A stretch of 64,000 nucleotides of DNA from Adiantum capillus-veneris. Lineage: Eukaryota > Streptophyta > Polypodiopsida > Polypodiales > Pteridaceae. Below are positions 11,385-23,692 of this stretch, piece by piece. A model generated the notes under the pieces. That model made no database searches. It had not been told where the DNA came from and was given only the letters and a program-made list of their open reading frames with translations. Position 1 is the first letter of the stretch; each line of letters opens with the position of its first letter. The position numbers were made by a program, and so were the translations under genes. Location: assembly GCA_014529385.2 (NCBI GenBank), contig CM043944.1, positions 46,014,268 to 46,078,267 of the forward strand, given 5' to 3'.

Positions 11385-12105
11385 CACCAACACACATGTC
11401 TTTTCACAACAGGTTTTACAAGAGTTTTACAAGGGCGCTTTTGAGCCCACATGCACCTATTTCTCAAGGTTTTCGGACACACACAAATATAGCGCCTTCA
11501 GAGGCATTCTTGACAGTGGTTTTGACACATGTTTCTCTCCAAATTGGCAAATTTTTTTTTTTGAGCACACATAGTGCTATTGAGCTCTTTTAAGAGTAGA
11601 TATCCCCATAGGGATTTTTTTAATGATATGCAGTAGTTTCTAGCACTTGTTTGTGCACAATTCTATACTCATGTATGTTGAGTTGCAGATACTACCCACT
11701 GTACATTGTGTGACGGCATTTTTGGCGGTTTCTCAGCCTATCTAAGACTCGAACTGGAAGAGCCCTTTATGAGATTGTGGCTATTCATTGTGTCTGCTTA
11801 GCCTTTTGGAGGGTCTTGCATGAGGTTTTATTAAGATGGGCTATTCTTGAATGTTTGGATACCTTCAATGATATAGGTTGATGGAGTTTTCTATTGTGGT
11901 ATCCTTGTCATAGGTTATGTATCTGATTGGATATTTTGCTTGATAATGTGTATGGTAGTCATTTGTTAGTGACAATTGATAGTTTATGCCCATATTTACT
12001 CGCTTAAACTAATTTCATGTGTTTTATGCATCACTCGGGGTGAGTTTTCACTTCCCAAGCAAAGGAGACTCTACCTAATTTTTTTCGTGAGTCTATTTAT
12101 GCAAA
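11385..12105 (+). mobile_element. Plus-strand copia 5' leader fragment inserted in minus-strand copia
   Basis: This segment matches, on the plus strand, the untranslated leader of the intact copia element (about 24450-25110). Shared strings include gagcacacatagtgctattg / gagcacacctagtgctactg and gaagagccctttatgagatt / gaagagccctttctgagact, in the same order. It interrupts minus-strand copia pol between RT (right) and RNase H (left). The leader alone is present, with no LTR or gag. This could be a truncated nested insertion or an inversion between two copies. Confidence 0.75.
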
Positions 12106-12600
12106 GCAGTGAGTCCCCCATTACCGTCATATTGAAATGGTGCAAGACCTTGTTAATATAGGATTCTTGAGATAACTCAAGAATGTCTCTTTTCTTGTCT
12201 CTCTTGATATGCATACCAAGAAAATGATTTGCTTCACCCAAATCCTTCATAGCAAAGTTTTTATTCAACATTTGCTTTAATTTGGAAATCTCTTCAATGG
12301 ACTTTCTTGCTATGAGCATGTCATCTACATATAAAATGAGAATGACTAAGGAACCATCACAAAGTTGTATACAAAGAACCATCAATGACTAAGGAACCAT
12401 CACAAAGTTTCTTTGTATACAAGCAATGATCCTCTTGACTCCTTCTAAAACCCTAGGACCGCATAAAAGCACCAAATTTTTAAGACCACTACCTTGAACC
12501 TTGCTTTAAGCCATAAAGTGCTTTCTTGAGTTTGAATACAAGCTCCTCCCTACTAGGTTATTCAAAACCTTCAGTTTGCTTCATGTAAACTGTTAACCCT
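12106..12600 (-). pseudogene. Copia RT fragment (minus strand)
   Basis: Minus-strand reading from about 12600 gives VFKLKKALYGLKQGSR, then SQEDHCLYTKK, then ILYVDDMLIARKSIEE (catalytic YVDD intact) and MKDLGEANHFLGMHIKRDKK. The order is the same as in the copia at 28.2-28.6 kb. A local duplication of about 35-50 bp lies at roughly 12340-12420 (aaggaaccatcacaaagttt recurs) just upstream of YVDD. Stops occur upstream. It continues into the RNase H part across the 11385-12105 insertion. Confidence 0.85.
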
Positions 12601-12926
12601 CACGGACACCCTATCACCTTTGACGTATGCCTTATTATTTATTTGATTGAGTCATGGACCGGGCTTGTCGATTCAATAGGTGTGTAGGTGATTGCCGATG
12701 AGAGGCGCACCACTTATCTTATTTTACAATATTTTTGCAATGACCGGCCACTGTGGGCGCCCATGTGTGAATGGTTCAAACTCTTATAAAAGATCTGTTT
12801 TGACCTAAAATCCTCATTCCTTGAGGTGCAAGAAAAGAAGTACTCTTGCTCTACCTCTGTCTTCTCCTCCCCTTCTCCTCCTTTGTGTGCTCACGTGTAT
12901 GTGTGTGTGTGTGCGTGTGTGTATGC

Positions 12927-13009
<83 letters not shown>

Positions 13010-14328
13010 TTACGGCGGCATCGACGAGCGACGAGGCAGTTGAGCACGGCGGCAACGGCAGCTCCTTCTTCTTCGCGGCACACGATCCTTCACGACGGAA
13101 GCATCGAGCGGGGAGTGACACACCATTGCCCCTGTCAGCTTGCTATAGGACTGTATAGTTGTGTGCTTGCAGCCATTCATTGTGGCTTGCGCACAATGTT
13201 TTGGCAAGTTCCTAGTCTCCGACACATGTAACAAAGTGCACATTTTTTGCGCTGCTGCCAGGGGCTGCCTTGCACTAAGCTTGAGGAACACTCAGTGCTA
13301 GCTCAGGAAGCCATTCACTTTTGTCGCTTTTGGTTTTTTGCTGAGTTGTGTTAGATATGTCAAGTGGCTGCATTGTGTAGGTTTTCAGAGGATTTGTTAG
13401 CTCTATTAAGTGTTGTAATGTACATGTTTTGATAGATTTGCTAAGTTCTGTAATGTGCATGTGTAAGCAAGATTGTTAGTTAGTGTTGTTGTGTAATGTG
13501 CAGTAGACATGAGTAGATTGAGTACTTTGTGAGTGAGCAGTTTGCTGTGTTAGGAAGTGTAAGTGTAGACAGTGTGCATTAGTTAGTGTAGACAATGTGT
13601 AGTTTACTGTGTTAGGCAGTGTGTGTGTGAGGAGAGATAATTAGTGTTAGCAGAGATAATTAGTGTTAATTAGCTCTGTTGGCTACTGTAGACAGGTTAG
13701 ACAGAGCTGTCAACAGCAGCTTTGTAAGCAAGTGACCTCACACAACTGTGTGAGCGTGTGAACTCGGTGCCCATGCACAACATTATCCACAAATTTTTTT
13801 TTAATTAAAAATTTAAAAAAAAACTTGAAAATTTTGAGACCAAAAAGAAAATTTAAAAACAAAAAGAAAAAAGAAAAAATCTTATTTTAAAAGGAAGGAT
13901 TAGGATTGTTCCCCGACCGCGAGCCCAGGCCCAGGCCTCAATCCTCAATCTTATGATATAGTATACACACTACTATATATAAAAAGACTAGGACCTCAAG
14001 TGAAGGAAGGGCATGTGGGACAAGTTTCTCAAGTCCTCCACCATCCCCTTCACACTCACCCTTTGGACTTACTAATTCTGCCTTCTTCTCGACTAGAGAA
14101 AGACTATTTTTAGGATTCCGAGGGCTTTTTGTAACCGAATCGGAGGCTGTGAATCAAGGCACATCCCTCTAGCCAAGATGCTCGTTTTGAGCTATCACAC
14201 ACCATATTCTGTGGCTTGGTTAGAAAAAAGGACAAAAAATAACAAAAAAATTGGGTTGTAAACACCTAAAAAACTAGGTGAGTGGCCTTCACGGGCACTC
14301 ACCAACTCTTCTACAGTGTTGAGGTCAC
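12601..14328. other. Non-coding stretch with microsatellite and possible promoter/LTR
   Basis: Apart from the GT/GA microsatellite, no coding region is supported. 13340-13720 is low in C and rich in G/T with loosely repeated gtgttag / agtgtagac words. 13790-13890 is very A-rich. Around 13960-13985 a TATA-like string (ctactatatataaaaag) is followed at about 14100-14280 by a leader-like sequence, and an 8-bp inverted repeat (GGTGAGTG...CACTCACC) lies at 14277-14303. These could be the LTR and leader of the element whose coding remnant begins at 14329, but no second LTR copy is present to prove it. Confidence 0.35.
12898..13005. repeat. (GT)n-(GA)n compound microsatellite
   Basis: An interrupted GT run (about 12898-12922) is followed by an uninterrupted GA run (about 12928-13005). 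The GA run is translated in two ORFs as alternating Arg-Glu, or Ser-Leu on the reverse strand. These are artefacts of the repeat. Confidence 0.95.
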
Positions 14329-15204
14329 ATGCACCTATGCTCTGGTTGTGTGTTAGAGGACGATCACATAGAGAGTGTCTCCGTTTACGCAGGCACTCAT
14401 TATTTCTCCACCTTAGGCTCTAGGCCCTCGGCGGGAACCCAAGGTAGTACCACTCAAGACCCACATATTGCATCTAGTGACTCTTCCTATGAATACGACG
14501 TCATGGAGGGTTACTCAATGCCTAATCGTGATAGTTCAAGCTAAGACATGCATGCCATGGGCCCACGGTCCGAGCCGAGTGTGCTTAGCCGCTTGAAGGA
14601 GACTTTTAGTAGAGCCACTCGCTCCGAACATGGAGGTAACAATGTGAATGAAGGGGTTGGGAAAGTAAATTCACCATTCATGACCATCATAGATCCCGTG
14701 CTCCTTGAGAGTGTGCATGTGAATACTCCATTCACTGCACCCCCTGACTCTTCAAAGCTATTCCCCTTTGTGGTTATATTACCTGATGGTAGAAGCCTTG
14801 CCGAAGTGCAAGAGGTTGAGCAATATATCATCGTGGCTAGGGAAAAAGAACCCGAGAGCCTACGCAAGGCAGAATAACGAAGAGAGTTAAAAGCGAAGGC
14901 CCCTGTGTCAACATCCATGCTAGGCACGCAATCGAGTGCTCCTGACTTAGAAACCACCAAGGGTCAACCCATAGAGAGCCACATTGCATCTAGTTCAAAG
15001 GACACCCCTAGCACCTCAATCCTAGATGGAGCATTTCTAAATGAAAACTGGGAGTATGAACTACAAACGGAGACTTTAACCGGTCTATACATAGGTCACA
15101 CCTATCACGTGGGTTGGTTAGATGTCCTACAATCCACATTGGGTGCTACTAGAGTAGAGGAGCAACAACAAAGAGTTTGTGATGTCATAGGGTTATTGAA
15201 CTAG
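14329..15204 (+). pseudogene. Unidentified degenerate coding region
   Basis: One forward frame stays open from 14329 to 15204 except for two TAA stops (14542 and 14875), giving three segments of 71, 110 and 99 codons (counting from the codon after each stop). Recognisable features are a Ser/Thr-rich N-terminal part, a central LPDGRSLAEVQEVEQYIIVA followed by a charged, probably helical stretch, and an aromatic C-terminal patch (HTYHVGWLDVLQSTLG). I do not recognise the family. The context and the stop pattern suggest a gag-like retroelement protein, but no zinc knuckle or protease is visible. Confidence 0.4.
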
Positions 15205-15730
15205 AGAGACAGGACAAAGGGGTCCACATGCCTTCAACGGTCTCATGAGAATCTCTCTATCCAAGTATCACCTGTGAGTTTATGTCTTGAAGGTCGTTGG
15301 ATAATCGATGGATTTGGCCTCCCCAACAATGAAATCACTCACACGCGACCACTGAATTCGTGCTTCATGGACAATCTTGTATCTAGATTGATCATTATGT
15401 ATGTGCAACCATTGAAGTGAATATGAATTAAAAATATCGGGGCTAGGAATTTGGAGATCCATGGTGTATCTTGGAAAATGACGGCTACCTAATTAGCTCC
15501 ATCAACATGCATCAACCAAGTTCAAGGAAGAGATCCATTGATGTGTGTTTCTCTCTTCCATACTATCAACATAAGCTTTTAGGCAAGCATTATGTGGATA
15601 TGTGAGAATGCTCAAAGAGAAGAGATCCATTGTGTGTGTGTGTGTGTGTGTGTTACCTTTCAATACCATTAGCTTAATTGGTGGTTAAGCATTGAGGGAA
15701 AATCCATTGTGTGTGTGTGTGTGTGTGTGT
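15205..15730. other. Non-coding sequence with two (TG)n runs
   Basis: No gene seen. Two TG microsatellites (about 15628-15652 and 15705-15730) each follow the word atccattgtgtg, so they look like a small local duplication. The second abuts the start of the tandem array. Confidence 0.5.
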
Positions 15731-18200
15731 AGTTGTTTTACTTTAATAAATAAACACACCAAGGAACAAGACGTTCAAAAGACGATTGGATATAGATGTC
15801 TAGCCAAAGATTAGTACAGAAACAACTCAGTCTTTGATTCATAATTGTACATCATAATAAGAATGAAGTATCATTCCAAATGAGTTTATACAAAGGTATC
15901 AGAACTATCCTAGTTGAATCATCAAGTGTTTTCAAAGTCGCGGACTATAGCGAGCTAAACCTTTTTAAGACAAGATAGAGTTCTCACCTGCATCCATATA
16001 GTCAAGACAACAGATATGTTAGACCTGGCTACGTATGGTAGGCTTCAAAGAATCTATCAGTTGTTATCCATGTCAAACGTAATTTTTTTTTGACTAGCTA
16101 TTGTCTTGCATATTAAAGTCTTAAGGATTTTTTACCATCATATTCTTGCTAGAGTTACTCATATATTCAACTTCTCTTTTACTATATAATATCCATTTAA
16201 TGTAAAAATGTCGACTAATCCATATCATTGTATGTATTTAAAAAGCTTGCATGCAATGCTTAGTTATGTAATTTCATCCTTAATTTATGTTCCAATGTCG
16301 AGCCCTTCAAATCTAGAATCAACTAGGATTATCACTTGACCAAGCTAGCCATATCCAGAGACCAGGAAAAACCATAGGAATGTGTTGCCAGATCACTTAA
16401 CCCGCCAGAACTTAGCAGAATTATAATAGGATGTTTACTCAACAGCATATACTTAAGTACCAAAACAAAATCTTCATGGATTAATTCTCCAAGTTTTTCC
16501 AGCACTATCATATTTTAGTAAGTAATCATTCAATATAATGATAATCTGAGAAGTAATCTATCAAAGCAAAACAAGCTAGGGCAAAACAAACATCACAAAC
16601 AGTCAAGAGTAGCTATATAATTGCTATCTTGAGTCCTTTCCCAAAAAACCACAAAGTAGCTCGCTGTCGGATTGTGATTCTTCATATAACCCACCAGAAT
16701 GTGAACGTTAACATTTCGGGAGCATAACCAGTAATGCCACCATGCTTTCAATATCAGATCAACTAGCGTTATCATTCGACCAATTTGTAAGACAGATATC
16801 AAGAATCCTGATGTCACTGAGTCATCCAATAATTTGCAGCAGGTTATGCATTTTTTCCAGCACTAAACTACATTCCTATAAAGAGTTACCTTTGAAACTA
16901 TAGTAAAAGCTGAACCATCAGCTCAGAGAAGTACCAACCAAAGCCAGAGAAGTATCAGCCAGAGCCACAATAACACTATGCCCATATTGGTCAGAATCAT
17001 ATTTTATGCCAAATCTCAAGTAGTAAAGCATAAGGAACCAGAATATGTATGTACATAAAAGGTTTTTAAGGCAGTACCATCCCAAGAACTGGATGTAGTG
17101 TATATATGAAAAAAAGAAAAACCAGATCTAAGCCTGGCATCCAAGCAACAAGCAGAAAGTTGAATTTATTGTAAGTCAAAGCAAGCAATAAAGTATCAAA
17201 ACCAGAATATATTTTATGGTAGCATCATCACTAGATGTAGTGGAATAAGTATGTAAAAAACCAGATCTAAGCCAGATAACCAAGCAGCAAGTGAAGGCTA
17301 GATGTTTTCTAAGTCATTATCCATATAAGAGACTAGGATTAAAAGTCCATCATAAATGAGTTGTAGACCATATCTTTTATCAATACATAGCCAGTAGAAA
17401 AAACCATGTTTCTAATCCTAATCATAGTATGCAGAAGCTATCTGCATAATGAAGCACCTGATATAACCAATCCAGTTTAGCGAGTCAAGGCCACCAGGTT
17501 TCCCTCTATTTATCATACCAAAACCCACCACAGGTAGTATGTAACCAATTTTTCATAAGCATTTATTACAGAGGTTGCCTAGTTTTTGAATAAATTTTGA
17601 AGTATAGTGAGCAGGACCAGAAACCAACAAAAACATATATACAATGGGCAACACAAAAGCCTTTACGTAAAACCAGTGAGCACGACAAAAGCCCTTATAA
17701 AACCAGTTGATTTTCAAGTCAAAAAGACCTGCAATATTTCAAAAAAGTTTCCTATATTATGTCCAAGCCAAAACTTAAATATACATCCTTAGTCCAACAA
17801 TGTACAACAAGAATGTTATCTAAACTATTTTCCTTAGTCAAGCCCAGCAAAATGGGAAGAAATAACCCCAACTCTGCCTCAATTAGTAGTCCACACAGAA
17901 TAATTTATCCAATTAAAAGTTTTCAACCATAAACCACCTTTATGAAGCATCCAAAATGAACAGTCCTTTCAATAAACTAAATTTTAAGAAAAAATCATGT
18001 TTATAATCACCCAACCGAGCAAGGGTTTTATCTTAAGCATTGAGACAAAAAATATATAGCAAGCTACACATTAAGAACAGTGAGAAAACCTTTGAAGTGG
18101 AAGCCATCCTAATCATCAACAGAGTGGTGGCTGACTGCAGAGCCAAGCACCCCTCGGTAATAATTAGACAAACCCAAGCCTAAGTGAAGGGAAGAACCCC

Positions 18201-18278
18201 TCACCTTAATATAGGGTTCAGAGAGGCATGCCAATAGTCGTCACAACAAGCAAGGTAAGGCCACTCCTTGCAAGCCAT
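18201..18278 (-). CDS. Conserved 25-codon ORF, array unit 1 (hypothetical)
   Basis: This copy differs from the consensus peptide by Arg11 to Cys, Asn14 to Asp and Ser24 to Leu. The in-frame upstream extension is closed by a TGA just before the ATG, which is not the case in the others. See the unit 3 copy (30062-30139) for the reasoning. Confidence 0.25.
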   Translation of the reverse strand: MACKEWPYLACCDDYWHASLNPILR

Positions 18279-19003
18279 TCATGGCACGTAATCTTCATCG
18301 GGATTGTGTGCAAGCCCTAAGAAGGAGGATATTTTATAAAAAAGGCAGAGCAATAGGCATCGTCGCGCCGCTAATCATCACTAGAGGGGGATCGGTGGCG
18401 ACAAGAGGAAAAAATGGGAAGATGACCTATCACTTGATTTCAGTAGGTTGAAATTCTATGGGACTGCTCCCACCAAGCTTTTTTGTGGTGCATACTTATG
18501 GGTTCAAAGATTTTTTAGGGATTGCTCCCACTGAGCTCATATTCAAAAGACTAGTCCATATTGAACCATGCTAACCAAGACAACAGTGTAGGTAATAGGC
18601 GGAATCAAGGATCATCTTATGAGGTAGTTTACAAGTGTGGCAACAAATATTGAAAAAACTTTGCATTGGTATATGCCAGGAGGTGCTTATAAGAGGCATT
18701 CATACGACCACCCACACCAAGTCAGCATAGTGAGCCAACAACAAGGAGTTCAAATCTTAGTTTAGTAATTAATCTTACGGTGGAGATCCTTATGGTAAGA
18801 GTAGACTACTTGTAATTATGCAACAAAAGGGTTAGTCCACTGCCAGAAGTAAGTTGGGTACAACATGAGCTGTATACATAGTCTGGGTAGCAATACTACT
18901 GAGTTAGTGTAACTAGAACTAGCCATCATAATCAGATGTAGTGACCAAGTGTGTGTGTGTGTGTTTACCTGCCCTAACCCAGGCGCCATATACAATGAGA
19001 TTT

Positions 19004-19034
19004 GCAGTAGGCCCATTGTGTATGGGCCTACTGC
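19004..19034. repeat. Inverted-repeat hairpin, array unit 1
   Basis: A perfect 12-bp stem GCAGTAGGCCCA / TGGGCCTACTGC with a 7-base loop. It recurs at 20834-20864 (one stem mismatch), 30866-30898 (13-bp stem) and 33393-33425 (13-bp stem). It lies a few dozen bases downstream of a GT microsatellite in each unit. Confidence 0.85.
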
Positions 19035-19327
19035 CTCATTATAGATGAGTTTAAGAAATCTTTAGCATAGAAGCGGCAAGTTGGAGTGTCCCTGAAAAGG
19101 GTAGAATTGTTTGTACTAATACAATATCAGATATCATCTTCAAGGAAGACATTACTCCTGTAGGAGTTTTAAGGCTTTGTTAGCTAATTTGAAAAAGTAG
19201 GTTTGTCATTGCGTAGCCTTTGGATGATATACGCCAAGCGTGTCCTCTTGTTCCAAAAAATCATCATATGTTTAATAGGTAGCATGCTCCTGTAATTGTA
19301 AAAATACAATTTGCTTAAGCATAGGTG

Positions 19328-21390
19328 AATAAATGTGAACCTTAACATTTTTGCAGCATAAACAGTAATGCCACCAAGCTTTCAACATCAGATCGACTAG
19401 GGTTATCATTCAACCAATTTTTAAGCCAGATATCAAGAATCCCGATCTCACAGAGTCATCCACTAATTTGTAGCAGGTTATGCATTTTTTCCAGCACTAT
19501 ACTACATTCCTATAAAGAGTTCCCTTTGAAACTATAGTAAAAGCTGAACCATCAGCTTAGAGAAGTACCAGCCAAAAGCAAAAATGAAATATACATCCTT
19601 AGTCCAACAATGTACAAGAAGAATGTTATCTAAACTATTTAGTTCAGTCAAGCACAACAAAATGGGAAGAAAAACCCCAGCTTTGCCTTGGTTAGTTGTC
19701 CAAACAGAATCATTTATCCAATTAAAAGTTTTCAACCAGAAACCACCTTTATGAAGCAACCAAATGAACAATTCTTTCAATAAACTAAATGTTCAGAAAA
19801 AATCATGTTGATAATCACCCAACCTAGCAAGCGTTTTATCTTAAACATTGAGATAAAAAATATATAAAGACAGTAAGGTAAACAAGCAAGGTACACATTA
19901 AGAACAGTGAAAAAACCTTTGAAGTGGAAGCCATCTTAATCCTCAACACAGTGGTGGCTGACTGTAGAGCCAAGCACCCCTCGGTAATAATCAGACAAAC
20001 CCAAGACTAAGTGAAGGGAAGAACCCCTCACCTTGATATAGGGTTCAGAGAGGCATGCCAGTAGTTGTCACAGCGAGCCAGGTAAGGCCACTCCTTGCAA
20101 TCCATTCGTGGTGCGTAATCTTCATCGGGATTGTGTGCAAGCCCTAAGGAGGAGGATATTCTATAAAAAAGGCAGAGCAACAAGCATCATTGGGCCGCTA
20201 ATCATCACTAGAGGGGAATTAGTGGCGACATGAGGAAAAAATGGGAAGGTGACCTATCACTTGATTTCAATGGGTTGAAATTATATGGGACTGCTCCCAC
20301 CAAGCTTTTTTGTGGTGCATACTTATGGGTTCAAAGATTTTTTAGGGATTACTCCCACTGAGCTCATATTCAAAGGACTGGTCCATATTGAATCATGCTA
20401 ACCAAGACATCAGTGTAGCTAATAGGCGGAATCAAGGATCATTTTATGAGGTAGTTTACAAGTGTGGCAACAAATATTGAAAAAACCTTGCATTGCTTTA
20501 TGCCAGGATGTGCTTATAAGAGGCATTCATACGACCATGCACACCAAGTCAGCATAGTGAGCCAACAACAAGGAGTTCAAATCTTAGTTTAGTAATTAAT
20601 CTTACGGTGGAGAGCCTTATGCTAAGAGTAGACCACTTGTAATTATGCAACAAAAGGGTTAGTCCACTGCCAGGAGTAAGTTGGGCACAACATGAGCTGT
20701 ATACATAGTCTGGGTAGCAATACTACTGAGTTAGTGTAACTAGAACTAGCCATCATAGTCAGATGCAGTGACCAAGTGTGTGTGTGTGTGTGTTTACCTG
20801 CCCTAACCCAGGCGCCATACACAATGAGATTTGGCAGTAGGCCCATTGTGTGTGAGCCTACTGCCTCATTATAAGACGAGTTTAAAAAATATTTAGCATA
20901 GAAGCGGCAAGTTGGAGTGTCCCTGAAAAGGGTAGAATTGTTTGTACTCATACAATATCAGATATCATCTTCAAGGAAGACATTACTCATGTAGGAGTTT
21001 TAAGGCTTTGTCAGATAATTTGAAAAATTATGGTTGTCATTGAGTAGCCTTTGGATGATATACGCCAAGCGTGTCCTCTTGTTCCAAAAAACCATCATAT
21101 GTGTAATAGGTAGCATGCTCCTGTAATTGTCAAAATACAATTTGCTTAAGCATAGGTGAGTAGAATTGGATTAACCTGCTACTTAAAACTGACTGAGCCA
21201 GAAAAGACTACAATAGTCGTGAGTAGGAATCCAATCTAAAGTCAAGGAGAGACTACCTAACACCTGTCAACCAATAAAGGATTTATAGATAGTGGGTCAA
21301 TCCAAGCCAATAGACAAGAAGTATCCAAAGCCAACATCCCGGTCCACCCAGTTGCTTGGGAGGGCTTGGTGTTTAGGTGTGTGTGTGTGT
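19328..21390. repeat. Array unit 2 (5'-truncated)
   Basis: Starts abruptly in the middle of the unit at the gtgaaccttaacatttt landmark, joined directly to the end of unit 1, so about 1 kb is missing. From about 19900 to 20340 it is almost identical to unit 4 (32460-32900). I count one difference in the roughly 330 bp checked closely. It ends with ccacccagttgcttgggagg and a short GT run. Confidence 0.8.
20028..20105 (-). CDS. Conserved 25-codon ORF, array unit 2 (hypothetical)
   Basis: Same reading frame as the other units, with residue 2 changed to Asp. The frame is open upstream of the ATG for about 35 codons, so a longer exon is possible. Confidence 0.25.
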   Translation of the reverse strand: MDCKEWPYLARCDNYWHASLNPISR

Positions 21391-22429
21391 GTTTTCAAAG
21401 TCGGACCTTTTTAAGCGAAGATAGAGTTTTGACATGCATCCATATAGTCTAGACAACAGATATGTTAGACTTGGCTACGTATGGCAGCCTTCAAAGAATC
21501 TATCAGTTGTTATCCATGTCAAAAAAAATTTGACTAGCGACTGTCCTGCATATTAAAGTCTCAAGGATTGTTTATCGTCATATTCTTGCTAGAGTTATTC
21601 ATATATTTAGCGTCTCTTTTACTATATAATATCTATTTAATGTAAAAATGTCGATTAATCCATATCATTGTGTGTATTTAAAAAGCTTGCATGCAATGCT
21701 CAGTTATGTAATGTCATCCTTAAAATATGTTCCGATGTCGAGCCCTTCAAAGCCAGAATCAACTAGGATTATCACTTGACCAAGCTAGCCATATCTTGAG
21801 ACCACGCAAAACCAGAAGAATGTGTTGTAGACCAGATCACTTAACCCGCCAGAGCTTAGCAGAATCTTTAATAGGCATGTTTACCCAACAACATATACTT
21901 AAGTACCAAAATGAAATCTTCATCACTAGTAGCAGTTGGATTAATTCTCCAAGTTTTTCCATCACTATCATATTTCAATAACTAATCATTCAATATAATG
22001 ATGACCTGAGAAGTAATCTATCAAAGAAAAATAAGCTAGGGAAAAACAAACATCACTAACAATCAAGAGCAGCTATACAACTGCTATCTTGAGTCCTTCC
22101 CCAAAAAAACCACAAAGTAACTCACTGTCGATTGTGATTCTCAATATAACCCTCCAAAATGTGAACCTTAACATTTTGGCAGCATAAACAGTAATGCCAC
22201 CAAGCTTCCAACATCAGATCGACTAGGGTTATCATTCAACCAATTTTTAAGCCAGATATCAAGAATCCTAATGTCACTGAGTCATCCACTAATTTGTAGC
22301 AGATTATGCATTTTTTCCAGCACTATACTACATTCCTATAAAGAGTTCTTTGAAACTATAGTAAAAGTTGAACCATCAGCTCAGAGAAGAACCAGCCAAA
22401 ACCGAAAGTGAAATATACATCCTTAGTCC

Positions 22430-22637
22430 TGTTGGGGTGTAGGCCAGGTGGCCGTGGGAAACCACTCCTGTACACTTGATTCCCACCTAATCAATATAGG
22501 GAGAAAAAGAGGTAGAGTTGACTCTTCTCTTTCTTCTCCACTAACCCACTTAGTGGCTGCCTGTGCATCTCCCCCTTCCCCATTTCTCTTCTTCCACTGT
22601 CTTGCACACACTCCGTACGTGCTACACGCGCTCATCA
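22430..22637 (+). repeat. Copia 5' LTR (208 bp)
   Basis: Starts TGTTGGGGTGTAGGCC and ends GCGCTCATCA, so it has the canonical TG...CA ends. The match to 29416-29623 is gap-free, with about 10 substitutions. The short length is unusual beside the long internal region. Confidence 0.95.
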
Positions 22638-22639
22638 AT

Positions 22640-22652
22640 TGGTATCAGAGCT
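22640..22652 (+). other. Primer-binding site for initiator tRNA-Met
   Basis: TGGTATCAGAGCT lies 2 bases after the LTR end. This string is the widely used plant copia site complementary to the 3' end of initiator methionine tRNA. It primes minus-strand cDNA synthesis. Confidence 0.95.
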
Positions 22653-23639
22653 CAGGGCATCCGACCCCGAGCCTCGGCTCATCGCGCATGCAACAACCCC
22701 TATTGGGATTTGGGGAGCTTCGCAAGATTCTGCAGGAAAATTAAATCCCCCAGCCATGGAATTGGCATTGCAATCAGGCAGTAGTAGTGAGCAGACCAAA
22801 GAGTGGACAGAGCCGAGAGCAGAGGAGCTTGCAAGGGATTGAAGAATCGAGTCATCTCAGAAGATTAGAGACTTTGGGGTGAAGCTCAAGATTTCCAATT
22901 TGCACACCTTTGGCAAGATCTTGGTAGAGGAGGCTCCAATAGAGTGTGATGTTGTAATTGCGACCTGATTCGGTTGTAGTCGCAGCATTGGGGTATGCAG
23001 CCAAGGCAGGGGTTCCTTTCCAGCAAGGGATTGAATTCGAGCAGCACGAGCAAGTACATTTGGCAACGCTCTAGCATTACGAGCATCTTTTGAAGGCATT
23101 CAAAAGCAAGTTGAAGGCAAATGAGAAAAGGAGGGAATTGGTTGTGTGGTTGTGTTGAACACACACACACACACACACTCATTGTGTGTAGGAGCCTGGT
23201 GCAAATCCAAGCATGGGATTTTGGGCAGCTTGTATTAGGCAATAAGAGCCGTGAGCAGGTAGGTCGACAGAGCTTGGGGGGATTGAAGTAGGAAACTCGG
23301 GCAATCGAGCACAATTGGGGGGATTTGGATTGCAGTAGCCACACACACACACACAGTGACTCAAGAAAACAAGGCTTGAGAGAGCTGCAACCGGGTAAAA
23401 CAGAGCAGGAGAAGGCTTGCAAGTGATCTCGGGCCATAAGTAGGTGAAGTTGGGCAAACAAGCCAGGAACAACAGCATTGTGCAAGCAGTCGAGGCCAAG
23501 CAATGCAGTAATTCGGGCAGCAATGCCGTGAGCAGAGGAGCCTATGTGTGTGTATTCAGGCAGCGCTGACCAGGGCCGAGCAAGACGTCCACACACACAC
23601 ATAGTGCTGCAAGGCAGCGAGCTTGTGATGGTGGTGGTA

Positions 23640-23692
<53 letters not shown>

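Larger units (their letters stand above)
15731..19327. repeat. Array unit 1 (longest)
   Basis: Contains all landmarks up to gcttaagcataggtga and an extra block of about 830 bp (about 16940-17775) absent from units 2-5. That block has an internal duplication (aaaccagatctaagcc at about 17119 and 17260). Its small minus-strand ORFs are the most diverged: the 25-codon one has three substitutions and the 32-codon one is shortened to 24. This may be the oldest copy, or the extra block may have been deleted in the progenitor of the others. Confidence 0.8.

Noticed and set aside
12814-13231. Overlapping ORFs of 89-136 codons across the GA array
   Set aside because: Microsatellite artefacts with unremarkable flanks.
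18740-18760. GTTCAAATC in the array unit resembles an RNA polymerase III B box, suggesting a tRNA-derived SINE
   Set aside because: The upstream A-box match is weak, the A-B distance is too short, and no A-rich or T-rich SINE tail follows.
18816-19016. Minus-strand ORFs (66-102 codons) across the GT run and hairpin of array units
   Set aside because: They pass through the variable GT microsatellite (His-Thr runs), with different starts in each unit.
21727-21981. 82-84 codon plus-strand ORF repeated in array units 3, 4 and 5
   Set aside because: The frame changes length between units, unit 1 lacks it, and the peptide has no recognisable motif. It conflicts with the better-supported minus-strand bias.
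22886-23686. 266-codon open frame antisense to the copia leader
   Set aside because: It begins in the CA/GT repeat (Cys-Val runs), has no recognisable domain, and lies in non-coding leader. It is most likely fortuitous.
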